A stretch of DNA of 54,118 nucleotides from NCBI GenBank assembly GCA_000768855.1, contig JRAN01000079.1, positions 1 through 54,118 of the forward strand, given 5' to 3'. Origin of the DNA: Porphyromonadaceae bacterium COT-184 OH4590. GTDB lineage: Bacteria; Bacteroidota; Bacteroidia; Bacteroidales; Paludibacteraceae. The notes beneath the pieces were generated by a model that was not told where the DNA came from, did not search any database, and worked only from the letters and a program-made list of their open reading frames with translations. Every line of letters starts with the position of its first letter. Positions within the stretch are counted from its first letter, which is position 1. A program made the translations under genes and the position numbers. Positions 38,167-46,900 of the stretch are shown one piece after another.

Positions 38167-38829
38167 TTATTTTTCTTTAATATTTTCGTTCTCTACAATA
38201 TACGTTTTAGCCGGATACTTATCAATGAGAGACATATTGTGTGTAGCCATTATTACCGATGTACCGCTACGCGATATTTCGTGTAGAAGCCCTACTATTT
38301 CTGCAGCAATCTCAGGGTCAAGATTGCCTGTTGGCTCGTCTGCTACTATCAATTGAGGAGAGTTTAACAACGAACGTGCTATAACTATTCTTTGCTGTTC
38401 GCCGCCTGATAGTTGATGAGGGCGTTTGTATCCTTTCTTAGGCAATCCGACAGTGTTAAGTACAAGGTCAATTTGTTCATCTATTTGTCGTGAATCTTTC
38501 CAACCGGTTGCTTTGAGTACAAATTCGAGGTTTTGACGTACCGAACGATCGTTGAGCAATTGAAAGTCTTGGAATATGATACCTATTTTTCGTCTTAAAA
38601 AAGGTATTTGCATACGAGATATTTTTGTTAAATCGTAATCGAAAATCCTCGCATCTCCTCTTTTAATGGGCATATCGGCATAAAAAGATTTTAAAAGAGA
38701 GCTTTTGCCACTTCCTGTTTTACCGCATAAATAGATAAATTCACCCTCCGATACCGAAAAATTTATATCCTGCAAGACGATTAATTCATCGTGGCAAAGT
38801 TCCACTTCTTTGTAATGTATGATTTTCAT
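38167..38829 (-). CDS. ftsE: FtsE-like ABC ATPase
   Basis: A 220-residue cytoplasmic ATPase that, with the membrane protein FtsX, couples the divisome to peptidoglycan amidases. It has Walker A GKTGSGKSS (about 35-43), Q-loop GIIFQDFQ near 87, signature LSGGEQQRIVIA near 140, Walker B LIVADEPTGNLD near 160 and switch MATHN near 196. The signature is of the FtsE/LolD class. LolD is a possible alternative, but FtsE is favoured by length and the opening. No ftsX is adjacent, which is common in Bacteroidota. It lies between a lipoprotein PPIase and a deacetylase in one operon. Confidence 0.78.
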   Translation of the reverse strand: MKIIHYKEVELCHDELIVLQDINFSVSEGEFIYLCGKTGSGKSSLLKSFYADMPIKRGDARIFDYDLTKISRMQIPFLRRKIGIIFQDFQLLNDRSVRQNLEFVLKATGWKDSRQIDEQIDLVLNTVGLPKKGYKRPHQLSGGEQQRIVIARSLLNSPQLIVADEPTGNLDPEIAAEIVGLLHEISRSGTSVIMATHNMSLIDKYPAKTYIVENENIKEK

Positions 38830-38845
38830 ATCTCTATCAATATGC

Positions 38846-39544
38846 TTACTTCTTTATGACTTTCATTTTTTTTATTACCACATCTTTTAACGGTCTATCG
38901 TTATGGTCTGTTTGTTGATTTTGGATTTTGTCCAATACCTCAAATCCTGTTACAACCTCGCCAAACACAGTATAATTGCCGTCAAGGTGCGGAGTTCCTC
39001 CAAAAGTTTTATACGTCTGCCTCTGTTCTTGACTGTATTTAATAGTTTCTTGAGGCAGAAGTCTGTTGTTTATCGACTTTTCGAATGTATCTAACTCCAA
39101 GTCAGTAACTACCTTACCGGTTACTATATAAAACTGCGAAGCGGAGGACACTTTTTCGGGATTTACATCATCGCCTGTACGTGCAGCAGCCAAAGCTCCG
39201 CGTTTGTGATAATATTTTGGGAATTTTATCTCAGCCGGCACATTATAACCCAAATCTCCATTTCCCAGCATTTTATTTGCCTCGGCATTTTTCGAATCGG
39301 GGTCTCCCACCTGAATCATAAAGTTTTTTATAACTCTATGGAAAAGAACCCCTTGATAAGTCTTATCCGACACCAACTTAACAAAATTATCTCTATGCAA
39401 AGGAGTATCGTCATAAAGCTTTACCACTATATTGCCCTCTGTTGTGGTAATTCTAACAAAAGTCTCTTTTTTGTTTTTTGACTGGCACTGTGCAAATATC
39501 AAAAAGGTAGTGAACAAAACCGCTATACAAGTTAATCGTTTCAT
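38846..39544 (-). CDS. Cyclophilin-type peptidyl-prolyl isomerase, putative lipoprotein
   Basis: A 232-residue exported isomerase. From ATG 39544 it has a hydrophobic leader ending LIFAQC, so Cys may be lipidated (the residue before Cys is not ideal). The cyclophilin domain follows, with LYDDTPLHRDNFVKLV, VLFHRVIKNFMIQVGDP near 75-91, SASQFYIVTG near 145 and YTVFGEVVTGFEVLDKI near 205. The open frame extends 12 codons further upstream, but that start would spoil the signal peptide. It has its own promoter and lies 16 bp upstream of the FtsE-like gene. Confidence 0.92.
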   Translation of the reverse strand: MKRLTCIAVLFTTFLIFAQCQSKNKKETFVRITTTEGNIVVKLYDDTPLHRDNFVKLVSDKTYQGVLFHRVIKNFMIQVGDPDSKNAEANKMLGNGDLGYNVPAEIKFPKYYHKRGALAAARTGDDVNPEKVSSASQFYIVTGKVVTDLELDTFEKSINNRLLPQETIKYSQEQRQTYKTFGGTPHLDGNYTVFGEVVTGFEVLDKIQNQQTDHNDRPLKDVVIKKMKVIKK

Positions 39545-39577
39545 AAAAATATTTGTTTTTATTAATATTTCATCTTG

Positions 39578-39585
39578 CAAAGTTA
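39578..39585 (-). promoter_or_regulatory. -7 promoter element for the cyclophilin-ftsE-deacetylase operon
   Basis: The minus strand reads TAACTTTG, 33 bp upstream of ATG 39544. Confidence 0.55.
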
Positions 39586-39678
39586 GTAAAATAATCCATA
39601 ATAAACTGTGCTACTGACAATACATTTGCTGTTTATAGTTTGAAGAAATAAAAAGAAAACACTTTTGATTTAAAGTTG

Positions 39679-40473
39679 TCATACAGCTACTTGCCCTGCA
39701 ATGTGTGGATGAGGATTGTAGTCTATTAGCTCAAAATCATCGTATTTAAAGTTAAAAATAGATTTTACTTCACTATTGATTTTCATTTGAGGTAATACAC
39801 GTATATCTCTTGTTAGTTGCTCTTTTACCTGCTCCAGATGATTCAAATATATGTGTGTATCGCCTAATGTGTGTATAAAGTCTCCTGATTTTAAACCTGT
39901 TACCTGTGCCATCATTTGTAGCAACAGCGCATAACTCGCTATATTGAACGGCACTCCCAAAAATACATCTGCACTTCGTTGATAAAGCTGTAGACTAAGT
40001 TTGCCGTTAGCCACATAAAATTGAAAAAATGTATGACATGGAGGAAGATTCATATTTTTCAAATCACCTACATTCCAAGCATTCACTATTATCCTACGAC
40101 TATCCGGATTGTGCTTTATAGTATTTTCGACCTCTGCTATTTGGTCTATTACCTCGCCTTCATATCCTCGCCAGCTACGCCACTGATAACCATATATATG
40201 ACCCAAATCGCCGTTTTCGTCTGCCCATTCATTCCAAATACGTACTCCATTGTCTTGCAAATATTTAACATTAGTATCGCCTTTTAGAAACCACAAAAGC
40301 TCGTGTATGATTGATTTTAGATGCAACTTTTTGGTCGTCAGCAACGGAAAACCCTCTTGCAAGTCGAATCTCATCTGATGTCCGAAAATACTTATTGTGC
40401 CGGTACCTGTACGGTCGTGCTTTTCCACTCCTTCAGATAAAATCTTGCTTAATAAATCGTGATACTGCCTCAT
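39679..40473 (-). CDS. thyA: Thymidylate synthase
   Basis: A 264-residue enzyme that makes dTMP from dUMP with methylene-tetrahydrofolate. It opens [12 protein letters not shown], with Arg21 in HDRTGTGT, and the catalytic Cys is in [12 protein letters not shown] near 147. [19 protein letters not shown] near 166-184 and the dUMP-binding HIYLNH near 207 follow. The C-terminus [10 protein letters not shown] is the conserved closing segment. Length is typical. It starts 38 bp after the porE-like stop. No dihydrofolate reductase gene is adjacent in the window. Confidence 0.97.
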   Translation of the reverse strand: MRQYHDLLSKILSEGVEKHDRTGTGTISIFGHQMRFDLQEGFPLLTTKKLHLKSIIHELLWFLKGDTNVKYLQDNGVRIWNEWADENGDLGHIYGYQWRSWRGYEGEVIDQIAEVENTIKHNPDSRRIIVNAWNVGDLKNMNLPPCHTFFQFYVANGKLSLQLYQRSADVFLGVPFNIASYALLLQMMAQVTGLKSGDFIHTLGDTHIYLNHLEQVKEQLTRDIRVLPQMKINSEVKSIFNFKYDDFELIDYNPHPHIAGQVAV

Positions 40474-40511
40474 ACTTTATATATTTTTCTACTGCAATTA
40501 TCAAATATTGA

Positions 40512-42572
40512 TCAATATAGATTATATGTGGTTCTTAGTACCCTAAACTCTGTTCGGCGATTTATTTGATTGCATATCGCCTGATTCTCCTTCGACAGTT
40601 TTGATATAAATTCGGGAGTAAGTTCATCACCCTCTTTTAGAAAAGAGTATCGTTGTGCCATGAAAATATCTACTACCACAGGTTTGTTCTCTCCGTAACC
40701 TTTGGGCGTGAGCCTATCTTTGGCTACTCCTGCGTTAATTAGGTATTCTACCGCAGAGTTTGCCCGTTTTTGTGACAACTCCATATTTGCAGCATCTGTA
40801 CCTACGCTGTCGGTATGAGCCGACAGTTCGATTGTAATATTTGGGTTGTCTTCGAGTAATTTTACAAGATTATTTAGCTCCTCCTCTGACTCCTTTGTAA
40901 TATTCCATTTGCCAAACTCATAGAATATATTCTCCATTTTAACAGGTTTCGATATCGAAGGTAGCATAAAATTGCGTTTAAAGACCTTGCTTTCTTTTCC
41001 ATTCACGGTGGTGATGCCTTTAGACGAATTGAGATACCCCTTATTAGAAGCCATCATTACATAGTTTACATTTCCCTTGAGTTTCACTCTGTATGTACCA
41101 TTCTTTTTTGCTCTCTGTTTTATTATGGAGCCATCGTTGCCTACTATCTTTACTATCGCATCAATAGGCTGATTGTTTTCGTCGGTAACCACACCTTCTG
41201 CAAAAAAGGTAACTTCCGGCAACTCAAACCAATATATATTGTCTAAGAATTTGTTATCTCCCTTATTTGACGAAAAAAATCCTTTGGCTTCATCTGCCAT
41301 AAAGGTTATTCCAAAATCGTCGCTGGGCGAATTCATCGGAGAAAGCATATTTTTTACCTGCCACCTACCCTCACCGTCTTTTTTGGCCATATAAATATCA
41401 AGACCTCCAAATCCCTGATGTCCATCGGAGGAGAAGTATAGTGTGCCATCGGAAGTTACACACGGAAACATCTCATTACCTGTGGTATTGATACGTTCAC
41501 CCAGATTTTCGGGTACCGACCAACCACTGCTTGTCTTTTGAGATACAAAAATATCTTTGCCTCCGAGACTCTCTTCAGGGTTATCCGAAACAAAATAAAG
41601 CGTTTGACCATCAGGTGAAATAGCGGGGTGAGCTACATTTATAGAGCTGTCTCTAAATAGAATAATCGGTTGAGGTTCTGCCCACTCTCCGCCGCTACGA
41701 GTAGAGGTCATAATATAAACTGCCCCTCTATCACCGGCATCGGCCAAAGAACGTGTAAAGAAAATACTTCTGCCGTCTGCGGTAAACGAACAAACTCCAT
41801 CATCTTCCGGCAGGTTAAACTCTGCCATATATGTAGGTTTTTCCCAACGATTGGCATTGTTTCTTTTAGACAGATACATATCGAAATTAAACTTACCTGT
41901 TATTTCACTCTTTTTCTGCTTTTTAGACACATCTCTATTAGAAGTGAAAACTACATCGCCCGAAGCTCCCATAAAAGCAGGCGAAAAACTCGAACTCTTT
42001 TTTGTGTTAAAATATGGTGCTATGCCTGTTTTGTATCGCGACGGTTGGTTAAGAAGCTCTCTGGCTCGTTCGGCGGATACTAAGCCGTCCAAAGCCTCTT
42101 TGTGAGTGGGATTGGTTTGCAAAAACCGTTCGAAGTTTCTCGATGCACCCAAATAGTTACCCATTGCCATTTGTGTTTTTGCCATATTAAGAAAAACTAT
42201 CGAATCTCTAAACCCTCCCTTTATTGCCCGATTGTAATAGCTTTCTGCCTTCTTCATATTGAAAAGCAGTCTATTGCATTCGGCTATTTTAAAATACACA
42301 CTAGATTTTAATCGTTTTTTGCTTTGTGGAATCATGCCCACAACTTGTATATACTGTTTTTCTACCTTAAAATATGATCCCTGTTCGTACAACTTGTCCG
42401 ATTTTGCCAAACGCGCTTCTACATTACAAGCACTTAATAAAGCTGTTATAAATATTAAAATAACTGTCCGAAATGAAAAAATCGAACAAAATACCAAATT
42501 ATAACTTGCTTTATACAAGCCCCTTATTTTAGCTTTTGTTATGTTATTGTCTGTTTTAGGAATTTTGTTCAT
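40512..42572 (-). CDS. porE: PorE-like type IX secretion lipoprotein (TPR, PD40, carboxypeptidase-like, OmpA domains)
   Basis: A 686-residue outer-membrane-associated lipoprotein. After an unusually long N-region the signal ends in lipobox LLSAC (Cys about 49). TPR repeats follow (about 50-180), then PD40/WD40 propeller repeats with ISPDGQTLYFVSDN and VTSDGTLYFSSDGHQGFGG (about 200-430). A carboxypeptidase regulatory-like domain spans about 445-525. The peptidoglycan-binding OmpA domain (about 545-686) has AHTDSVGTDAANMELSQKRA (near 590) and ends in NRRTEFRVL. This order matches PorE, which ties the type IX machine to peptidoglycan. Other OmpA-PD40 paralogues exist, so the symbol is not certain. 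It lies between clpX and thyA. Confidence 0.78.
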   Translation of the reverse strand: MNKIPKTDNNITKAKIRGLYKASYNLVFCSIFSFRTVILIFITALLSACNVEARLAKSDKLYEQGSYFKVEKQYIQVVGMIPQSKKRLKSSVYFKIAECNRLLFNMKKAESYYNRAIKGGFRDSIVFLNMAKTQMAMGNYLGASRNFERFLQTNPTHKEALDGLVSAERARELLNQPSRYKTGIAPYFNTKKSSSFSPAFMGASGDVVFTSNRDVSKKQKKSEITGKFNFDMYLSKRNNANRWEKPTYMAEFNLPEDDGVCSFTADGRSIFFTRSLADAGDRGAVYIMTSTRSGGEWAEPQPIILFRDSSINVAHPAISPDGQTLYFVSDNPEESLGGKDIFVSQKTSSGWSVPENLGERINTTGNEMFPCVTSDGTLYFSSDGHQGFGGLDIYMAKKDGEGRWQVKNMLSPMNSPSDDFGITFMADEAKGFFSSNKGDNKFLDNIYWFELPEVTFFAEGVVTDENNQPIDAIVKIVGNDGSIIKQRAKKNGTYRVKLKGNVNYVMMASNKGYLNSSKGITTVNGKESKVFKRNFMLPSISKPVKMENIFYEFGKWNITKESEEELNNLVKLLEDNPNITIELSAHTDSVGTDAANMELSQKRANSAVEYLINAGVAKDRLTPKGYGENKPVVVDIFMAQRYSFLKEGDELTPEFISKLSKENQAICNQINRRTEFRVLRTTYNLY

Positions 42573-42619
42573 ATCTTATTTGATTATTTTATCGTTATAA
42601 AAATAAACATATAGTTATT

Positions 42620-43837
42620 TTAAGCAAGCATTTTAGAGCCGGCTTTCTCTATCTTATCTTTTGCATATTCCAAATCCACATTAAACTTATCTTTGTGTTC
42701 CGAAGGAATATCAAACATAATATCAATCATAATAGCTTCTACTATCGATCTTAAACCTCTGGCTCCAAGTTTATATTCAATAGCTTTATCTACGACATAA
42801 TCAATCACTTCTTCATCAAAAGTCAACTCCACTCTATCCATTTTGAATAGTTTTTGGTATTGTTTGATAATAGAATTTTTGGGTTCGGTAAGAATACGTT
42901 TCAGTGCCTCTCTGTCAAGTGGTTCGAGGTATGTTAGTATCGGCAATCGACCTATTATTTCGGGTATAAGTCCGAATGCTTTTAAGTCTTGTGGAGCAAT
43001 GTATTGCAGCAAATTATTGCGGTCTATTGATACCGAGGCTTTATCTCTGAAACCAACTACATTAGTATTCAGTCGGCTGGCAATACGTTTTTCTATACCG
43101 TCGAATGCTCCTCCGCATATAAAAAGTATGTTCTTTGTGTTTACCTCAACCATTTTTTGCTCAGGATGTTTCCTGCCTCCTTGTGGTGGTACAAGTACTA
43201 CAGAGCCTTCGAGCAATTTGAGCATACCCTGCTGTACTCCTTCACCGCTAACATCGCGTGTTATGCTGGGGTTGTCGCCTTTACGAGCTATTTTATCTAT
43301 CTCATCTATAAACACAATCCCTTTTTCGGCAGCAGCCACATTGTAGTCGGCAGCCTGCAAAAGTCGTGTCAGAATACTTTCTATGTCTTCACCCACATAA
43401 CCGGCTTCGGTAAGTACGGTGGCATCTACGATAGTAAAAGGTACTTGCAATTTTTTGGCAATAGTGCGAGCAAGCAGGGTCTTGCCCGTACCTGTGGCTC
43501 CAACCATTATAATATTCGATTTTTCTATCTCTACATCATCGGTCTCTACCTCTTGTGATACTCTTTTGTAATGGTTATACACCGCTACCGAAAGGAATTT
43601 TTTTGCTTCGTCCTGGCCTATTACATATTGGTCGAGAAATTCCTTTATTTCACGAGGTTTGGGTATATCCTCACTATCCACTCGAAACTCCTTACCTCTA
43701 CGAAACTCCTCTTCTATTATTTTATGAGCTGCCTCCGTACAAGTAGCACAGATATTTACACCTATACCCGTTATCAATAGCCCGGCATCGCGTTCGTTTC
43801 TACCACAAAAATTACATACTTTACTGTTTTTTGCCAT
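42620..43837 (-). CDS. clpX: ClpX, ATP-dependent unfoldase of the ClpXP protease
   Basis: A 405-residue AAA+ unfoldase that delivers substrates to ClpP. The zinc domain has Cys8, Cys11, Cys30 and Cys33. Walker A is GATGTGKT near 114-121, the pore loop is in GYVGED near 146, Walker B is FIDEIDKIA near 180 and sensor 2 lies in LGARGLRS near 362. The start is placed at ATG 43837 ([12 protein letters not shown]). A longer frame to 43858 would add seven residues not expected in the family. It follows clpP by 75 bp on the same strand, the normal order. Confidence 0.97.
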   Translation of the reverse strand: MAKNSKVCNFCGRNERDAGLLITGIGVNICATCTEAAHKIIEEEFRRGKEFRVDSEDIPKPREIKEFLDQYVIGQDEAKKFLSVAVYNHYKRVSQEVETDDVEIEKSNIIMVGATGTGKTLLARTIAKKLQVPFTIVDATVLTEAGYVGEDIESILTRLLQAADYNVAAAEKGIVFIDEIDKIARKGDNPSITRDVSGEGVQQGMLKLLEGSVVLVPPQGGRKHPEQKMVEVNTKNILFICGGAFDGIEKRIASRLNTNVVGFRDKASVSIDRNNLLQYIAPQDLKAFGLIPEIIGRLPILTYLEPLDREALKRILTEPKNSIIKQYQKLFKMDRVELTFDEEVIDYVVDKAIEYKLGARGLRSIVEAIMIDIMFDIPSEHKDKFNVDLEYAKDKIEKAGSKMLA

Positions 43838-43912
43838 CTGTCTTTTTATAATGTTCAAAAAAATGTAGGCTTTAGTCTTATAGGACTAAAACCCACACAA
43901 AATCAATGAAAT

Positions 43913-44590
43913 TCACTTTTTGTTTTTAGCCAAAACACTATCAACCATACCATATTCAAGTGCCTCTTGGGCAGTCATCCAATAGTCGCGGTCGGAGTCT
44001 TTCTCTACCTTGTCGAAAGGTTGTCCCGAGTGTTCTGAAATGATATTGTAAAGTTCTTTACGAAGTTTTTGTATCTCACGCACAGTTATTTCCATATCCG
44101 ACGACTGCCCCTGCATACCACCACTTGGTTGATGTATCATCACTCGCGAATGCGGTAATGCCGAACGTCTTCCTTTTTCGCCTGCTACAAGCAGTACTGC
44201 TGCCATAGACGCAGCTATACCCGTGCAGATAGTACCCACTTTCGATGATATATATTGCATTGTGTCGTATATACCCAAGCCTGCATGCACCATTCCACCA
44301 GGTGAGTTTATATATATAGTAATATCTTTACCCGGGTCTGATGTGTCGAGAAACAGTAGTTGAGCTTGAATAACATTGGCTACATAATCGTCAATTGGTG
44401 TACCTAAAAATATGATTCTATCCATCATCAGTCGAGAAAAAACGTCCATTTGGGTAATATTCAACTGACGCTCTTCCAATATAGTGGGCGAAACATAATA
44501 GTTGCCTTGTGCTGCCACAAAGTTATCCAGTGCCAAACCATTCATGCCAAGATGTTTGGTAGCAAATTTTCTAAATTCATTATTTTGCAT
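43913..44590 (-). CDS. clpP: ClpP, proteolytic subunit of the Clp protease
   Basis: A 225-residue serine protease that forms the double heptameric chamber. The catalytic triad is Ser128 in GIAASMAAV, His153 in MIHQPSGG and Asp202 in DRDYWMTA. It has the extended N-terminus (about 35 residues before the conserved core) common in Bacteroidota. No trigger factor gene lies upstream, unlike in many bacteria. Confidence 0.97.
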   Translation of the reverse strand: MQNNEFRKFATKHLGMNGLALDNFVAAQGNYYVSPTILEERQLNITQMDVFSRLMMDRIIFLGTPIDDYVANVIQAQLLFLDTSDPGKDITIYINSPGGMVHAGLGIYDTMQYISSKVGTICTGIAASMAAVLLVAGEKGRRSALPHSRVMIHQPSGGMQGQSSDMEITVREIQKLRKELYNIISEHSGQPFDKVEKDSDRDYWMTAQEALEYGMVDSVLAKNKK

Positions 44591-44626
44591 ATCTTATTTG
44601 TGATTGTTATTAAATTTTTAAACTTA

Positions 44627-44634
44627 CAAAGATA
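44627..44634 (-). promoter_or_regulatory. -7 promoter element for clpP-clpX
   Basis: The minus strand reads TATCTTTG, 36 bp upstream of clpP. Confidence 0.55.
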
Positions 44635-44820
44635 AGATTTTTTTATCAAAAACAGATAAATCGACACAAATCATTTGATGTCTTTTGATAATTTATACGT
44701 GTATAATATTTGATTTTTTGCATCATTTTACACAAATAATATTTTGATAATAAACATATTACACACTAACATGTTTGCGAAAAGTGAATTACTGAATTAT
44801 GCAATGCCTAATGCAATATA

Positions 44821-44854
44821 AAAAGAGAGCCCTCATTAGAGAACCCTCTTTTAT
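44821..44854 (-). terminator. Intrinsic terminator after ftcD-fchA
   Basis: On the minus strand AAAAGAGGGTTCTC pairs with GAGGGCTCTCTTTT (14 bp with several G-U pairs) around TAAT, then T-rich sequence. Confidence 0.75.
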
Positions 44855-44874
44855 AAACTACTTATAATAAAACA

Positions 44875-46572
44875 TTACTTACTCATCACTTCGTTACAGA
44901 TGTCGATAACCTCTTTTTCCAAACCGTCGGCTTTGCAGGCTATCTCGGCGGCTTCGGCAAGGAGTTTGTCTACTACTTCTCTGTTTTTTAACCCCGAAGC
45001 ATTTATTTTCACATTAAGATATGCTCCGTGAACAGCGGCACGAGCCACTAATGCACCCACACCCGCATCCGATACGGAGTTGGGATTGCCCTCTTTTGCC
45101 ATTAGTTTCACTATTGGGAACACCTCCAACGATGCTTTCATCGTCTCAAGAGGTATCTGTGTGGCATAGAGTGTAGCCTCTTCCATAGCCTTAGCTCGAG
45201 CAGTTTTTTCGGCATCTGTGCTTTTAGGCATAGCAAACACGTCCATGATTTTGTTGAAAGCGTTGGTGTCCTCATCTACAAGGTGCAAGAGGCGTGCCAT
45301 CAACTTCTGTCCTTCGGCGGCTATGTCGGAGAAATATTGCCATTTGTCATCCCAGCCTGCTTTGTGCGACGACAGGTTAGCCACCATTGTACCGAGAGCA
45401 GCACCCAAAGCACCTGCATAAGCCGATATAGAGCCACCTCCAGGAGCAGGGCTTTCGCTTGCCGTCTCTTCAGCAAAACCCTTACAAGTGAGGTCGATAA
45501 GACGTTTTTGGTCGATACGCTCCATAAGGTATTCGATAACTTTCTCTTTGGGATTGAATGGTTTAAGGTCGTCGAGACCGAGCGATTTTACAGCAATAAA
45601 TATCAACTCCTCTTCGCTAATACCAACAGAACGCTGCTGCTTTTCGAGGAAATATTTAGCCGCATCCAACAATACACTTTTGGGTACAAGACCAACTATC
45701 TCTGTGCCGGTAACACGCACGCCACGTTTCCCTGCCGCACGACAAACCTCCTCAAAAGCCTTGTGCAACGATGTTTCTCTAATGTCAGTAATATTCATCG
45801 ATACCTGTGCTATTTTGTACTCATCAATAAACCAACCTATTGCCTTACAACCTTTTAGTGTGCCGGGTATATTGATTTGGTTACCATTCTCGTCAAGCAT
45901 AATCTTACCCGTAATAGGATTGCCTTCACGTTTTGGACGACCCTTTTCGCGAACGTCGAAAGCGATAGCATTTGCTCTGCGTGTAGATGTAGTGTTGAGG
46001 TTGTAGTTAACGGCAATAAGAAAGTCTCTTGCTCCGACGGCTGTAGCTCCTGTATGAGCTGCTCTGTCGTTGAACTCCTTAGGTCCGAAATCGGCTGTAT
46101 CGCCTGTCTCAAAACGTTTTTTAAGCCCCTCATACTCACCCTTGCGACACACTGCAAGGTTTTTGCGTTCTGGCTTAAGGGCTGCCGACTCGTAGGCAAA
46201 AACCGGTATTCCAAGTTCGTCGCCGATACGTTTACCAAGCTTGCGGGCAAGTTCTGCTGTCTCCTCAAGGCTAATGCCCGACACAGGTACGAGCGGACAA
46301 ACATCGGTAGCTCCCATACGTGGGTGTTCGCCCTTGTGATAACGCATATCGATAAGCTCACCGGCTTTTTTTACTGCCTGAAAAGCAGCCTCCAATACCG
46401 CATCGGGTTCGCCTACAAACGTTACAACGGTGCGGTTTGTAGCCTGTCCGGGGTCAACGTCAAGCAGAGTGATACCGCTTACTTTTTCAATCTCATCTGT
46501 TATCTGTTTGATAACCTCCATGTTGCGACCTTCCGAAAAATTAGGTACGCATTCAATAATTTGCTTTTGCAT
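44875..46572 (-). CDS. ftcD: Fused glutamate formimidoyltransferase / formimidoyl-THF cyclodeaminase
   Basis: A 565-residue bifunctional enzyme of histidine degradation. The N-terminal half (about 1-300) moves the formimino group from formiminoglutamate to tetrahydrofolate and shows ECVPNFSEGRN (7-17) and KGEHPRMGATDVCPLVPVSG near 80-100. The C-terminal half (about 350-560) is the cyclodeaminase releasing ammonia, with SPAPGGGSISAYAGALGAA near 373 and EGNPNSVSDAGVGA near 495. Fusion is usual in Bacteroidales and in animals; other bacteria often have separate genes. No other hut genes lie in the window. It is divergent from the OmpA gene. Confidence 0.95.
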   Translation of the reverse strand: MQKQIIECVPNFSEGRNMEVIKQITDEIEKVSGITLLDVDPGQATNRTVVTFVGEPDAVLEAAFQAVKKAGELIDMRYHKGEHPRMGATDVCPLVPVSGISLEETAELARKLGKRIGDELGIPVFAYESAALKPERKNLAVCRKGEYEGLKKRFETGDTADFGPKEFNDRAAHTGATAVGARDFLIAVNYNLNTTSTRRANAIAFDVREKGRPKREGNPITGKIMLDENGNQINIPGTLKGCKAIGWFIDEYKIAQVSMNITDIRETSLHKAFEEVCRAAGKRGVRVTGTEIVGLVPKSVLLDAAKYFLEKQQRSVGISEEELIFIAVKSLGLDDLKPFNPKEKVIEYLMERIDQKRLIDLTCKGFAEETASESPAPGGGSISAYAGALGAALGTMVANLSSHKAGWDDKWQYFSDIAAEGQKLMARLLHLVDEDTNAFNKIMDVFAMPKSTDAEKTARAKAMEEATLYATQIPLETMKASLEVFPIVKLMAKEGNPNSVSDAGVGALVARAAVHGAYLNVKINASGLKNREVVDKLLAEAAEIACKADGLEKEVIDICNEVMSK

Positions 46573-46713
46573 ATAACTGTTATATGGTTTATGAATTTAT
46601 TAATTTTTCTATCTGCTCAATTTACAAAACAAAAATACACCCGATACTCTCTAATTAACAGAGGTTTAAGACATATTCATGTTTTATATTTTTTATGTAA
46701 AAAATTTAATTTA

Positions 46714-46721
46714 CAAAGTTA
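46714..46721 (-). promoter_or_regulatory. -7 promoter element for ftcD-fchA
   Basis: The minus strand reads TAACTTTG, 142 bp upstream of the start, so the leader would be about 135 nt. I see no known riboswitch in it. Confidence 0.5.
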
Positions 46722-46785
46722 AACTAAATATATGAACTAGTCAAACTATCTTTTGTTAAAAAAGCAACTTATTTTGGATAAATCA

Positions 46786-46816
46786 TTTGCATTTTTAAAA
46801 AAAACAATTAATTTTG
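46786..46816 (+). promoter_or_regulatory. Promoter of the OmpA-family gene
   Basis: TTTG at 46786-46789, a 19-bp spacer, then TAATTTTG at 46809-46816: one of the closest matches to the Bacteroidota consensus in the window. The leader to ATG 46901 is about 80 nt. Confidence 0.65.
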
Positions 46817-46900
46817 CATATAGAAAGTAAAATTTGATAATTATTTAATTAATCGAAAAATCAAAAATCTTATTTATTAACACCTAAAGTTTAAAGTTTT

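Noticed and set aside
46573-46713. Riboswitch in the long ftcD leader
   Set aside because: No conserved aptamer blocks or strong hairpins could be identified in the 135-nt leader.
45877-46722. 281-codon plus-strand open frame opposite ftcD
   Set aside because: It is antisense to a well-conserved enzyme and Cys/Ser/Phe-rich in the way shadow frames are; no start context.
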